The notes beneath the pieces were generated by a model. It ran no database searches. It was not told the origin of the DNA and was given only the letters and a program-made list of their open reading frames with translations. A stretch of DNA of 64,000 nucleotides, taken from Sulfidibacterium sp964549335. Its GTDB lineage: Bacteria > Bacteroidota > Bacteroidia > Bacteroidales > F082. Numbering within the stretch: the first letter of the stretch is position 1; each line of letters begins with the position of its first letter. Location of the stretch: the NCBI GenBank assembly GCA_964549335.1, contig CAZJUQ010000031.1, positions 1 to 64,000 on the forward strand. The letters are read 5' to 3'. Both the position numbers and the translations under genes were made by a program. This document shows positions 45,801 to 54,995 of the stretch, in pieces.

Positions 45801-46116
45801 TCAATATTTTTCGCAAACACCTTTGAGTTCCTCGTTTTTGCGCAATTTCCAAATTGTGGCTTTCGGCGATGTGGGTACCGCTTGGACGGGACTGAACCCT
45901 TATGCCCCCGAAAATTCGCTCTTCACAAATTATATCGACAGCGGTCCGTTACACATTTCCGTGGAAGTTCAAAAAGAACCTGTTGTTGCAGGATTCGGAG
46001 CGGGTGCACGTATGCACCTTTTCGGATATTTCGTCCGCGGCGACGTTTCGTGGGGAGTGGAAGACGGACATGTCAACAAGCCCGTCTATTATCTCTCCTT
46101 GAGCCTCGACTTCTAA
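42817..46116 (+). CDS. Giant periplasmic/outer-membrane protein: degenerate zincin, TolB-like propeller, C-terminal barrel
   Basis: A 1099-residue protein. Signal peptide ends SLHAQ (Ala31|Gln32). Residues about 45-290 look like a peptidase MA-type gluzincin fold, but the HExxH site reads R152-E-A-I-A156 and the third-ligand segment reads LPKWFEVGFISYSG instead of LPxWFxEG, so it should be catalytically dead. Residues about 300-620 are a TolB/PD40-type beta-propeller (GPGGDLLAFTTNERGKYKIYLYN, LVWHPTGKLLAFVIEDKG, YSDDGRFLLVSAVQKGQSDIFIFN). From about 720 on it is an outer-membrane barrel (NPGFNILYKIGLTDLMENHRF ... YYLSLSLDF). Inference: a structural or scaffold protein in outer-membrane transport. 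Divergent from the sigma-54 activator. Confidence 0.78.
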   Translation: MPVVITEKHNLLFKTISVVLFSAVNLFSLHAQFYNGSNMTFGKNRVQYKDFLWTYYKYPDFNVYFYRNGKKLARFVAEYAHEKIPEIESRIGTNLSKDIKFIVFNNLTDLKQSNIGLTQEINYNTGGITYIIGTKVMLYFDGNYVHFEKQIREAIAEVLFKQMMFGGTLGQQIKTSAVFSLPKWFEVGFISYSGQEWNVEFDNRVRDGILSGRYDKLNNLTDKDAVYAGHSLWRFLAKQYGKEAVSGIVRMVSVSKDLNKGFIYVIGLPFKEVLKQWKQFYEKEYDTASNLKLPANLLRFKYKPDRVLGQPKIGPGGDLLAFTTNERGKYKIYLYNLKTGKKRKIFGKGIMIDTKTDYSYPLLVWHPTGKLLAFVIEDKGMPWLYFYDLEKKRLSKRKIFDVQKILSLNYSDDGRFLLVSAVQKGQSDIFIFNIAAGSFYKITDDIFSDLNPVFVNNSTAIVFSSNRNNDTLDIKYKDPVKEMGDHFDLFMYDYVSGNRILKRLTRTPLSDETNPESYGYNTISYLSDESGIVNAKLAKIDSVVSSVDTAVHYRYFITAKTVTDYSRSIIEQNVNYSAGKKAMIIYDDNLWKLYIENAGSYEQTPSLTPKLTAFRKMTLKESLNLTVKKDTLSGIEKEKTPPTSETAGKHFRMIYLDKNGNELIDMEEGGKGYAGIQGLSIKTLLGIEGYKNEDGTFHIPKRRNYRTQYSVSQMVSQVDFNYINYNYQPFTGGTYPVYLNPGFNILYKIGLTDLMENHRFVGGVRFNFSLINNEYLFSYADLQHQLDKEVVFHTNSVELSNGYSLVNIRSNELYYLLKWPFNEALSIRGTFQYRNNMFVTLATDQQALETPTVFENWIGVKGEIVYDGTRKVAMNIYYGWRWKIFAEYNQLLFGDKNHNLAVFGFDFRNYKQIHRSFIWANRIAGSTSAGTDRLIYYMGGVDNWLAPKFNRNTPIDFNKHYAYQTLATPMRGFDQNIRNGTSFVVFNSELRFPLFQYFSQTPLSSSFLRNFQIVAFGDVGTAWTGLNPYAPENSLFTNYIDSGPLHISVEVQKEPVVAGFGAGARMHLFGYFVRGDVSWGVEDGHVNKPVYYLSLSLDF

Positions 46117-46436
46117 CGGGATACATTATTTCCTGTTGTTTTTATTTTAATTTTGTCTTTCGCAATTTTTTGCCCGACCGCTGTTAAAAAACAAACAGCA
46201 ACAATTAAAATTATGCCAAAATTTTTTTTGGTTCTCGCTATTAATTTTTAAATAGCTTAACACTTTAAATTTGCGATATTTATCATTTTTTCACTATGCC
46301 ATGTTAATAAAAAAAAAATTATAATTTGGTTTTGTGTATTATCTTGCAACAAAATTCGGGCAACATTCCGCTTTATTTTAATATCATGATAAACAGAAAG
46401 TTAACAGGCTTAGCAGCATAAAAAACGTCTAAAAAT
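46117..46436. other. AT-rich gap upstream of the class II RNR gene
   Basis: A 320-bp non-coding stretch. It contains TAAATTTG (46266-46273), a match to the -7 consensus with no obvious -33, and a short GCTGTT/AACAGC dyad (46180-46199). I looked for a cobalamin riboswitch core and a B12 box and saw none. Confidence 0.5.
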
Positions 46437-49199
46437 ATGGAAAATAAATTATATTTTGACTTTGACGATCACAATGTAGAAACGGAAAAAAAAGAGGAAA
46501 AAACCTTTTACGACAAGGTGCTTGACAAACATAACAGTCAAACCGGAAAACTGGCTTTTTTGAAACCGGTGGAAATGGATAAAATCAAAATGGAAAATGA
46601 AAGTAATAATATAACGGCAGAAGATAATAGTGTGGAAAAATCGGAAATGAAAAATATGGAAGCTCCCGTTCCTGAAAAGGGATTTGATTATGATGAAATA
46701 ATAAAAGCGGCAACGGAATATTTCAACGGCGACAGTCTTGCTGCAAGTGTTTGGGCTAACAAATATGCATTGAAAGACAGTTTGGGAAACATTTACGAAA
46801 AGACCCCCGACGAGATGCACCGTAGAATAGCAAGAGAGATTGCACGTATAGAAAGGAGATATAAAAACCCGCTTAGCGAAGATGAAATTTACGATGTTAT
46901 AAAAAACTTTAAATATATTGTTCCGCAAGGCAGTCCTATGGCAGGTATAGGAAACAATTATCAAATATCATCGTTGTCCAACTGTTTCGTGATAGGTAAC
47001 GAAGGCGAATCGGACTCCTACGGCGGAATAATGAAAATAGACCAGGAGCAGGTACAACTGATGAAACGCCGCGGAGGTGTGGGACACGATTTGTCGCACA
47101 TACGCCCCAAAGGGAGTCCTCTAAATAATACGGCACTTACTTCAACGGGAGTGGTTCCCTTTATGGAACGCTACTCCAACTCGACGCGCGAAGTGGCTCA
47201 GGACGGACGACGAGGAGCCCTTATGCTTAGTATCAGCATTAAACATCCCGATGCAGAGCATTTTATCGATGCCAAAATGGAACAGGGCAAAATTACAGGT
47301 GCCAACATATCGGTTAAACTCGACGACGAATTTATGAAGGCCGTTAAAGAGGGAAAATCGTATGTGCAGCAGTACCCCGTCGATTCCGGCAACCCTAAAG
47401 TAAAAAAAGAGATAAACGCCCGTGAACTCTGGAACAAAATAGTTCACAACGCATGGTCGTCGGCAGAGCCCGGAATACTGTTTTGGGATACCGTAATCCG
47501 CGAATCGGTAGCCGACAGCTATGCCGATTTAGGCTTTAAAACCGTTTCGACAAACCCGTGCGGCGAAATACCGCTTTGCCCCTACGACAGTTGCCGTTTA
47601 CTGGCTATAAACCTCTACAGCTATGTGAAAAATCCCTTTACCAAAGATGCCTACTTCGACGGCGACCTCTTTGTGAAACATGCTCATATAGCCCAGCGTA
47701 TGATGGATGATATTATTGACCTCGAAGTGGAAAAGATAGATGCCATATTAAATAAAATCGCTTCCGACCCCGAGTCGGACGAAATAAAATATACCGAACG
47801 CCGCTTGTGGGAAAAAATCCGTGAAAAATCATTGCAGGGTCGCCGTACCGGTATCGGTATCACCGCCGAAGGCGATATGCTTGCAGCTCTCGGATTGCGT
47901 TACGGAACCCAGGATGCAATTCAATTTTCAACAAGAATACACAAGTTACTCGCCCTGGAAGTGTACAGAAGTTCCGTTAACCTTGCCGAAGAGAGAGGAC
48001 CTTTCCCCATTTACGATACACAACGCGAAGCAAACAACCCTTTTATAAACCGCATTAGAAGCCATGCCCCCGAAATTTATGAAAAGATGACAAAAGTGGG
48101 CAGACGTAATATCTCAATGCTTACCATAGCACCAACGGGCAGCGTAAGCATCTGTACGCAAACCACATCGGGAATTGAACCGGTATTTATGGTTACTTAT
48201 AAACGTCGCCGTAAAGTAAATCCAAACGACAAAAACGTGAACATTACATTTGTCGATGAAGTGGGTGACGCATGGGAAGAATATACCGTATTTCATCCCA
48301 AATTCGAAACATGGCTCGGTGTTAACGGCTACAATGTGGATGAAGTTAAGGCGTTACCCGACGACGAACTGCAGAAGATAATAGAAAAATCGCCCTATTA
48401 CAAAGCCACTTCGTCCGATATCGATTGGGTTAATAAAGTTAAAATGCAGGGCGACATTCAAAAATGGGTTGACCACTCCATAAGTGTTACGGTAAATATT
48501 CCTGAACATGTTTCCGAGTCGCTTGTGAGCGATATTTATCTTAAAGCATGGGAAAGCGGCTGCAAAGGAATGACCATTTACCGCGAAGGCTCAAGGGCAG
48601 GTGTTTTGGTTAGTAACAAAAAGGACAAAGAGGATGACAAAAAGTTTAAAGAGACCAAAGCCCCGCCGCGCCCTGAGAAACTGGAAGCCGATGTGGTTCG
48701 TTTTCAAAACAATTACGAAAAGTGGATTGCCATTATAGGACTGCTGGACGGACATCCTTACGAAATATTTACCGGTAAAGCAGACGACTTTTACTTGGCT
48801 CCCTGGGTGGAAAAAGGTTGGGTTATTAAACGCAGAACCGATAACGGAAAAATATACGACTTCCAGTTTTTGGACAAACAGGGTTATAAAGTTACCGTTG
48901 AAGGTCTTTCCCGTTCGTTCGACCAGGAGTTTTGGAACTATGCAAAACTTATATCGGGAGTGTTGAGGCACGGTATGCCATTACCTTACGTTATAAATCT
49001 TGTCTCGAATTTAAGCGCCCCCGAAGATCATTTGAATACCTGGAAAAACGGTGTGGTTAGAGCTTTGAAACGTTATGTGGAAGACGGTACAAAAGTTTCC
49101 GAAAAAGAGGAGTGTCCCAATTGTCATCAAAAAGGAACATTGGTTTATCAAAACGGTTGTAAAACCTGTTCGGCTTGCGGACATTCCAAATGCGAATAG
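46437..49199 (+). CDS. nrdJ: Adenosylcobalamin-dependent (class II) ribonucleoside-diphosphate reductase
   Basis: A 920-residue class II reductase. Hallmarks are SSLSNCFVIG (first redox Cys), the active-site NPCGEIPLCPYDSC and MLTIAPTGSVSICTQTTSGIEP. The C-terminus has the redox/zinc tail CPNCHQKGTLVYQNGCKTCSACGHSKCE. The first 80 residues are charged and apparently disordered; no ATP-cone is visible. The enzyme makes deoxyribonucleotides using a cobalamin-derived thiyl radical and works with or without oxygen, but needs B12. It is monocistronic. Confidence 0.95.
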   Translation: MENKLYFDFDDHNVETEKKEEKTFYDKVLDKHNSQTGKLAFLKPVEMDKIKMENESNNITAEDNSVEKSEMKNMEAPVPEKGFDYDEIIKAATEYFNGDSLAASVWANKYALKDSLGNIYEKTPDEMHRRIAREIARIERRYKNPLSEDEIYDVIKNFKYIVPQGSPMAGIGNNYQISSLSNCFVIGNEGESDSYGGIMKIDQEQVQLMKRRGGVGHDLSHIRPKGSPLNNTALTSTGVVPFMERYSNSTREVAQDGRRGALMLSISIKHPDAEHFIDAKMEQGKITGANISVKLDDEFMKAVKEGKSYVQQYPVDSGNPKVKKEINARELWNKIVHNAWSSAEPGILFWDTVIRESVADSYADLGFKTVSTNPCGEIPLCPYDSCRLLAINLYSYVKNPFTKDAYFDGDLFVKHAHIAQRMMDDIIDLEVEKIDAILNKIASDPESDEIKYTERRLWEKIREKSLQGRRTGIGITAEGDMLAALGLRYGTQDAIQFSTRIHKLLALEVYRSSVNLAEERGPFPIYDTQREANNPFINRIRSHAPEIYEKMTKVGRRNISMLTIAPTGSVSICTQTTSGIEPVFMVTYKRRRKVNPNDKNVNITFVDEVGDAWEEYTVFHPKFETWLGVNGYNVDEVKALPDDELQKIIEKSPYYKATSSDIDWVNKVKMQGDIQKWVDHSISVTVNIPEHVSESLVSDIYLKAWESGCKGMTIYREGSRAGVLVSNKKDKEDDKKFKETKAPPRPEKLEADVVRFQNNYEKWIAIIGLLDGHPYEIFTGKADDFYLAPWVEKGWVIKRRTDNGKIYDFQFLDKQGYKVTVEGLSRSFDQEFWNYAKLISGVLRHGMPLPYVINLVSNLSAPEDHLNTWKNGVVRALKRYVEDGTKVSEKEECPNCHQKGTLVYQNGCKTCSACGHSKCE

Positions 49200-49343
49200 A
49201 ATAGTTCAGCGCCTGAACCCCTACGGATACCATTTGTGCTTTTTATACTTTTATTGCCTTTTGCCGTATATAAGCGGTGCTATTGACAATTCTCACGTTG
49301 AGGAATTTTTGAATATGGCTGATAAATAAAACCCTTGGTTATT

Positions 49344-50288
49344 ATGCAAAAGATAACTTCTCTGTTTTCAATCGACTATCCTGTAATTCAGGGAGGAATG
49401 ATTTGGTGTTCGGGCTGGGAACTGGCAAGTGCCGTAAGCAACGCGGGCGGTCTCGGACTTATTGGTGCGGGCTCAATGTACCCCGATACTCTTCGCTCTC
49501 AAATTAAAAAATGTAAAAATGCCACCGATAAACCTTTCGGGGTTAACGTTCCGTTGCTTTACCCCCAAACCGACGATATTATGCAGATAATTATCGACGA
49601 AGGGGTTAAAATTGTCTTTACCTCAGCCGGCAATCCTGCCAAATACACAAATTTTTTAAAGGAAAAAGGTATTACGGTGGTTCATGTGGTTGCCAACAAA
49701 AAATTTGCTTTAAAAGCGATATCCGCCGGTGTTGACGCCATTGTTGCCGAAGGTTTCGAGGCGGGAGGACACAACGGGTACGAAGAGACAACAACCATGG
49801 TTTTAATTCCCTTAATCAGGGAAATTTGCGATATTCCTCTGATTGCCGCTGGCGGCATAGCCACCGGAAGTGCCATTTATGCCGCTTTGGCTTTGGGAGC
49901 CGACGGTGTGCAGATTGGCAGCCGCTTTGTAGCCTCAAAAGAGGCTTCGGCACACCCCTCTTTCAAGAAAAAAGTTGTTGATGCAAGTGACGGCGACACC
50001 TATCTTACCCTTAAAAAATTGGTGCCCGTACGATTGATAAAAAATGATTTCTTCCACAAAATACATCAGTTGGAACTCGCCGGCGCCTCAAAAGAGCAAC
50101 TCGCCGGCGCGCTCGGTAAAGGACGTGCAAAAATGGGTATGTTCGAAGGAGATACACAAAACGGTGAATTGGAAATAGGTCAGGCGGCAAGTTTGATTAA
50201 AGATGTTTTACCCGTGAGTGAGATTATGAAAAATCTGATTGACGAGTTTAACGCTACCGCCCAAAGAATGAACGGTATGTTTTTGTAA
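49344..50288 (+). CDS. FMN-dependent oxidoreductase of the nitronate monooxygenase / FabK family
   Basis: A 314-residue TIM-barrel flavoprotein. DYPVIQGGMIWCSGWELASAVSNAGGLGLIGAGS at the N-terminus, VFTSAGNP, VHVVANKKFALKAISAGVDAIVAEGFEAGGHNGY with His for catalysis and PLIAAGGIATGSAIYAALALGADGVQIGSRFV for FMN phosphate binding. The family includes nitronate monooxygenases and the enoyl-ACP reductase FabK; sequence alone does not separate them here. The start is the ATG at 49344; a TTG at 49335 adds three residues. It precedes the acyl-CoA dehydrogenase on the same strand by 137 bp. Confidence 0.85.
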   Translation: MQKITSLFSIDYPVIQGGMIWCSGWELASAVSNAGGLGLIGAGSMYPDTLRSQIKKCKNATDKPFGVNVPLLYPQTDDIMQIIIDEGVKIVFTSAGNPAKYTNFLKEKGITVVHVVANKKFALKAISAGVDAIVAEGFEAGGHNGYEETTTMVLIPLIREICDIPLIAAGGIATGSAIYAALALGADGVQIGSRFVASKEASAHPSFKKKVVDASDGDTYLTLKKLVPVRLIKNDFFHKIHQLELAGASKEQLAGALGKGRAKMGMFEGDTQNGELEIGQAASLIKDVLPVSEIMKNLIDEFNATAQRMNGMFL

Positions 50289-50383
50289 ACCCTTTTTATC
50301 AACGTTTTATTCCCGCTAAATCGGCCCTCCCTTTATTTAAGTAATTTAGAAACCTTTTTAAAATCTTATTTTGTACCTTTGGG

Positions 50384-50391
50384 AAATGAAA
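50384..50391 (+). promoter_or_regulatory. Possible -7 box (TACCTTTG) for acyl-CoA dehydrogenase gene
   Basis: TAnnTTTG match 34 bp before the ATG at 50426. No clear -33. Confidence 0.3.
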
Positions 50392-50425
50392 ATTACAGCT
50401 TATTAAAAATTAAAACGATAGAGAC

Positions 50426-51565
50426 ATGGATTTTGAATTTACCGAAGAACAGTTGATGATTAAACAGGCTGCACGCGACTATGCACAGCGCGAACTTGCA
50501 CAAGATGTTTTGGAACGGGAAGAAAAAGCCGAATTTCCGGCACGCCACGTAAAAAATTTGGCGGAATTGGGATTTTTGGGAATGATGATACCGCCCGAAT
50601 ACGACGGCGGTGGAATGGATACCGTATCGTATGTGCTGGCAATGGAAGAGATAGCAAAGGTGGATGCTGCCGTTGCGGTGATAATGTCAGTAAACAACTC
50701 GTTGGTATGTTACGGATTGAACCGTTTCGGAAATGAAGAACAAAAACAAAAATATTTAAAACCTTTGGCACGGGGAGAGGTTATTGGTGCATTTTTACTT
50801 TCGGAGCCCGAAGCCGGTTCCGATGCCACACACCAACATACTACCGCCGAAGACAAAGGTGATTATTACTTGATAAACGGTACTAAAAACTGGATTACCA
50901 ACGGCAATTCGGCCTCCACATATATAGTAATGGCACAAACGCATCCCGAAAAACGGCACAAAGGTATTAACGCTTTTATTGTTGACAAAAATACCCCGGG
51001 AATAACCGTGGGACCCCACGAAAACAAAATGGGGATGCGCAGCTCCGACACTCACTCGGTAATGTTTTCGGATGTTAAAGTGCCAAAGGAAAACCGTATC
51101 GGCGACGACGGCTTCGGATTTAAATTTGCCATGATGGTGCTTGAAGCAGGACGTATCGGAATAGCTTCGCAAGCATTGGGAATAGCTTCGGGAGCTTTCG
51201 AACGCGCCGTGGCTTATGCCAAAGAACGAAAAGCTTTCGGAACAGAATTGATAAACCACCAGGCTATCGCATTCAAACTGTCAGATATGGCCGTTAAAAT
51301 TGAAAATGCCAGAAATCTTTGCCTGAAAGCGGCTTGGCTTAAAGATAACCATAAACCCATTACCGTTGCCAGCGCCATGGCAAAACAGTATGCCGCCGAT
51401 ATTGCAATGGAGGTAACAACCGAAGCAGTGCAAATTCACGGAGGTTACGGCTATGTTAAAGAGTACCATGTGGAACGTTTAATGCGTGAAGCCAAACTGA
51501 CGCAAATTTACGAAGGTACATCCGAAGTGCAAAAAATAATAATTTCAAGAAGTTTGATGAAATAA
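50426..51565 (+). CDS. Acyl-CoA dehydrogenase (short-chain/butyryl type)
   Basis: A 379-residue FAD enzyme with complete acyl-CoA dehydrogenase signatures: AFLLSEPEAGSDATHQHTTAEDKGDYYLINGTKNWITNG, RIGIASQALGIASGAFERAVAYAKERKAFG, QIHGGYGYVKEYHVERLMREAK, and the catalytic Glu in IYEGTSEVQKIIISRSLM. The length and sequence resemble butyryl-/short-chain enzymes. It oxidises acyl-CoA to trans-2-enoyl-CoA; partner ETF genes are not in the window. No N-terminal targeting signal. Confidence 0.93.
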   Translation: MDFEFTEEQLMIKQAARDYAQRELAQDVLEREEKAEFPARHVKNLAELGFLGMMIPPEYDGGGMDTVSYVLAMEEIAKVDAAVAVIMSVNNSLVCYGLNRFGNEEQKQKYLKPLARGEVIGAFLLSEPEAGSDATHQHTTAEDKGDYYLINGTKNWITNGNSASTYIVMAQTHPEKRHKGINAFIVDKNTPGITVGPHENKMGMRSSDTHSVMFSDVKVPKENRIGDDGFGFKFAMMVLEAGRIGIASQALGIASGAFERAVAYAKERKAFGTELINHQAIAFKLSDMAVKIENARNLCLKAAWLKDNHKPITVASAMAKQYAADIAMEVTTEAVQIHGGYGYVKEYHVERLMREAKLTQIYEGTSEVQKIIISRSLMK

Positions 51566-51866
51566 TAAAGCGACCTTTCTTGTTTAGTCGCGTTAATTGC
51601 GGATACTGAAATTATGGATAAAAACTTGTTGTGGTTTTTAGAACTCCCGGCCGCGCATCAAAGTTGTGACTTAATAACCCGGCAAGTATAACCGAAATGT
51701 TTTTGTTACTTTTCTCCACTTTAAACTCTTGTTTTTAAACTGTATCAATATCTATCCCGGAACAATTTGTTTTATGGATACCGTCCCGTGGAGTTTTTAT
51801 TGAACGGGAAAACTATTTACTCTCTATTCTGCTTTTATTTCCATAGTTTTGCACCCTGTACCCATT
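51566..51866. other. Non-coding gap before dxs
   Basis: A 301-bp stretch without a gene. It holds a weak GCGAC/GTCGC hairpin (51570-51591) behind the acyl-CoA dehydrogenase gene and, at 51844-51851, TAGTTTTG, a -7 box match 15 bp before the dxs ATG. Confidence 0.5.
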
Positions 51867-53765
51867 ATGAAAAAAAGTAAATTGAAACCGGGACCTTTGT
51901 TGTCGAAAGTAAATTCGCCGGACGACCTTAAAAGGTTGAGTGTTGACGAATTGCGTGTTTTGGCAAAAGAACTTCGCGACTTTATTCTCGATGTTGTTTC
52001 GGTACATCCGGGACATTTGGGAGCCAGTCTTGGTGTTGTGGAACTTACCATTGCCCTGCATTATGTTTTTAATACACCTTACGACAAGTTAATCTGGGAT
52101 GTCGGGCATCAGGCATACAGCCACAAAATTTTAACCGGCAGGCGCGATGTTTTTGACTCGTTACGCCAATACGGAGGGATAAGCGGTTTTCCTGTGCGTG
52201 ACGAAAGCGAATACGACGCTTTTGGAACGGGACACGCTTCCACATCCGTTTCGGCTGCATTGGGAATGGCTGTAGCTTCCAAACTTAGAGGAGAAACAGG
52301 ACGCAGACATATTGCAGTGATAGGCGACGGTGCTCTTACGGGAGGTATGGCTCTCGAAGCCTTGAACAATGCGGGGGCTTCCAATGCCAATATTTTAATT
52401 GTGCTCAACGACAACGGAATAGCTATAGACAAAAGCCAAGGGGCATTGAAAGATTACCTTGTTAAAATTTCGGCATACAAACCGCATAGCCGCATGAAAA
52501 ATGCCGCATGGAAAGGTTTGAAAAAAACCCTCTTTTTTATACCGGGAGCGGGAAACACATTGCAAAGGCTTGGTAATGCCGTCAAAGGTTCGGTTTTTAT
52601 CAGTAGTAATCTTTTCGAATCTTTTAATTTCAGATATTTCGGCCCTGTTGACGGACACAATATTCCACTGTTAATACGGATTTTAAATGATATTAAAGAT
52701 ATTGAAGGTCCTAAAATTTTACACGTTGCAACGGTAAAAGGCAAGGGTTTTAAACGTGCCGAACAGGAACAGACGATATTTCATGCTCCCGGGAAATTTA
52801 ACAGAAATACGGGCGAATTGGAGAAAAAAGAGAGCGCACACACTTTTCAGGAGGTTTACGGTAAAAGTTTGTTGGAACTTGCACGGGGGAATAAAAATAT
52901 TGTGGCCGTAACACCCGCCATGTCCACGGGTTCGGCACTTACCTATATGTCGGACGAGATGCCCGGAAGAGTATTTGATGTGGGCATTGCCGAGCAACAT
53001 GCCGTAACTTTTGCGGCGGGAATGGCGGCGGAAGGATTAAAGCCCTTTTGTACGGTTTATTCCACCTTTTTGCAGCGTGCTTACGACCAAATTATCCACG
53101 ATGTGGCTTTACAAAAATTGCCTGTGGTGTTCGGAATAGACCGTGCCGGACTTGTGGGTGCCGACGGTGCTACCCATCACGGATTTTTCGACCTTGCGGT
53201 ATTAAATGCCGTGCCCGGTATCGTTGTTGCCGCTCCCATGACCGAAGCTGAATTACGCAATATGATGTTTACAGCCTCGAAATATGGCGACGGTCCTTTT
53301 GCCATACGCTACCCGCGCGATAAAGGGGTGTTGAAAAATGCCCGGACCCCTTTCCAAAATCTTATTGTCGGCAAGGGAAGAGTGGTGGTCTCGTCGAACG
53401 GCAAAACGGCTCTGGTATCGTTGGGACATGCCGGAAACCAATGTTTTGAAGCAATTAGGTTGTTACGTGACGAAGGAGTTGATGCGGCACACTACGATAT
53501 GCGGTTTTTAAAACCTTTGGACGAGGAATTGCTTGAAAAAATATTCAATAAACACGACATTATCATTACCGTTGAAGACGGTATGATTACGGGAGGCTTC
53601 GGAATGACGGTTACGGCATTTGCAGGTCGATATTTCCCCGGAAAAAAGATTGTTGCCTTGGGAATCCCCGATAATTTCGTCAAACACGGAACCCTTAACG
53701 AACTTTATAAAGAGTGCGGTATGGATGCCGTAAGTATTAAACAAAAGGTTTTGGAACTGATATAA
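51867..53765 (+). CDS. dxs: 1-deoxy-D-xylulose-5-phosphate synthase
   Basis: A 632-residue thiamine-diphosphate enzyme: GHLGASLGVVELTIALHYVFNTPYDKLIWDVGHQAYSHKILTGR, TPP/Mg motif GDGALTGGMALEALNNAG, DGHNIPLLIRILND and transketolase pyrimidine-domain DVGIAEQHAVTFAAGMAAEGLKPFCTVYSTFLQRAYDQIIHDV. It condenses pyruvate and glyceraldehyde-3-phosphate, the first step of the MEP isoprenoid pathway (ispD is also in this window). The start is the ATG at 51867 (MKKSKLK); a TTG at 51849 lies inside the likely promoter. Confidence 0.96.
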   Translation: MKKSKLKPGPLLSKVNSPDDLKRLSVDELRVLAKELRDFILDVVSVHPGHLGASLGVVELTIALHYVFNTPYDKLIWDVGHQAYSHKILTGRRDVFDSLRQYGGISGFPVRDESEYDAFGTGHASTSVSAALGMAVASKLRGETGRRHIAVIGDGALTGGMALEALNNAGASNANILIVLNDNGIAIDKSQGALKDYLVKISAYKPHSRMKNAAWKGLKKTLFFIPGAGNTLQRLGNAVKGSVFISSNLFESFNFRYFGPVDGHNIPLLIRILNDIKDIEGPKILHVATVKGKGFKRAEQEQTIFHAPGKFNRNTGELEKKESAHTFQEVYGKSLLELARGNKNIVAVTPAMSTGSALTYMSDEMPGRVFDVGIAEQHAVTFAAGMAAEGLKPFCTVYSTFLQRAYDQIIHDVALQKLPVVFGIDRAGLVGADGATHHGFFDLAVLNAVPGIVVAAPMTEAELRNMMFTASKYGDGPFAIRYPRDKGVLKNARTPFQNLIVGKGRVVVSSNGKTALVSLGHAGNQCFEAIRLLRDEGVDAAHYDMRFLKPLDEELLEKIFNKHDIIITVEDGMITGGFGMTVTAFAGRYFPGKKIVALGIPDNFVKHGTLNELYKECGMDAVSIKQKVLELI

Positions 53766-53848
53766 ATGGCATTAAAGATTTTCGGAATTATAAAGAATAG
53801 CGGTTTCAAACTTCTATGAGGTTTATGATTTTCTCCCGTTAATTTACC

Positions 53849-53856
53849 TAATTTTG
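53849..53856 (+). promoter_or_regulatory. Possible -7 box (TAATTTTG) for lipA
   Basis: TAnnTTTG match ending 12 bp before the lipA ATG, leaving a very short leader. -33 unclear. Confidence 0.35.
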
Positions 53857-53868
53857 CGCTTTTAATTT

Positions 53869-54744
53869 ATGCCGATGAACGATAAAAAAGATAATACAAC
53901 CGTTTTAAGGAAACCGGACTGGCTGAAAATAAAAGTGCCTTCGGGCAAAGAGTACGTTTCGGTAAAAGAGATTGTTAACCGGAATAAATTGCACACCATT
54001 TGTACCAGCGGACATTGCCCCAATATGCACGAGTGCTGGGGGAGAGGTACTGCAACGCTTATGATTCTCGGTGACATTTGTACGCGGTCGTGTAAGTTTT
54101 GCAACGTAAAAACCGGAAAGCCATTGCCTGTCGATAACGATGAACCCCTGAGGGTTGCCAGGTCGGTTAAGATGATGAACCTGAAACATGTTGTTATTAC
54201 TTCGGTTGACCGTGACGATTTGCAAGACGGTGGCGCCGGAATTTGGGCGCTTACCGTAAAAACGATAAAGGAACTAAACCCCGACACTACAATAGAAACC
54301 CTTATTCCCGATTTCGACGGAAAAGAGGAACTGTTGCAAAAGGTAATAGATGCCGCTCCCGAGGTTATTTCGCACAATTTGGAAACGGTAAAACGGCTGA
54401 CACCCTTAACACGAAGCAGAGCCAAATACGACCGTAGTTTAAAAGTGCTGGAATATATTGCAAAATCGGGAATAGTTGCAAAATCAGGTATTATGGCGGG
54501 GCTCGGAGAGACTCCCGGAGAGGTTTTTGAGATGATGGACGACCTTTTGAGTGCGGGAGTGAAAGTACTTACGATAGGACAATATTTACAGCCCACAAAA
54601 AAACACCTGCCCGTTTACCAATATGTAACTCCCCGGCAATTTAAAGAATACGAACGTGTGGGTTTGGAAAAGGGGTTCAGGTTTGTTGAAAGTGCTCCCT
54701 TGGTGCGCTCCTCATATCATGCCGAAAGACATGTGATACGATGA
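53869..54744 (+). CDS. lipA: Lipoyl synthase
   Basis: A 291-residue radical-SAM enzyme. The auxiliary cluster is bound by Cys45, Cys50 and Cys56 (CTSGHCPNMHEC); the radical-SAM cluster is CTRSCKFC (Cys71, Cys75, Cys78). AGLGETPGEVFEMMDDL and the C-terminal SSYHAERH follow. It inserts two sulfurs into protein-bound octanoate. lipB, the preceding step, lies 250 bp downstream. Normal length. Confidence 0.97.
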   Translation: MPMNDKKDNTTVLRKPDWLKIKVPSGKEYVSVKEIVNRNKLHTICTSGHCPNMHECWGRGTATLMILGDICTRSCKFCNVKTGKPLPVDNDEPLRVARSVKMMNLKHVVITSVDRDDLQDGGAGIWALTVKTIKELNPDTTIETLIPDFDGKEELLQKVIDAAPEVISHNLETVKRLTPLTRSRAKYDRSLKVLEYIAKSGIVAKSGIMAGLGETPGEVFEMMDDLLSAGVKVLTIGQYLQPTKKHLPVYQYVTPRQFKEYERVGLEKGFRFVESAPLVRSSYHAERHVIR

Positions 54745-54995
54745 AAACATTTCGGTTTGCAACCGGGTAAAGTGTGGAAACCTTAAATATTGATAAAGTC
54801 CTGAATCAGCATTATGTATAGCCCGAATTAATGTTTTTGCTTTTCCGTTTGATGATTGCCGCCTGTCAGCTCAACCTTTGCAAAACAATGTTTTGACCGG
54901 TAAATTAAGTGTGATACCGCCTTGAGCGGGGCAATTCGAAAAAGAGGTTTGGTTTTATTGTTATTTTTGCCTGCTTTGAAAAAAAAGTATTTGCA

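Noticed and set aside
45076..45852. 258-codon minus-strand open frame inside the propeller/barrel gene
   Set aside because: It is the antisense shadow of a well-supported gene; the translation has no domain or signal features.
46117..46436. Cobalamin riboswitch upstream of the B12-dependent RNR
   Set aside because: I looked for a B12 box and the paired core and saw neither; the region is plain AT-rich spacer.
51570..51591. Terminator after the acyl-CoA dehydrogenase gene
   Set aside because: Only 5-bp arms, a 12-nt loop and no T-run.
53862..54596. 244-codon minus-strand frame opposite lipA
   Set aside because: Ser/Thr-rich low-complexity translation; lipA on the other strand has all catalytic cysteines.
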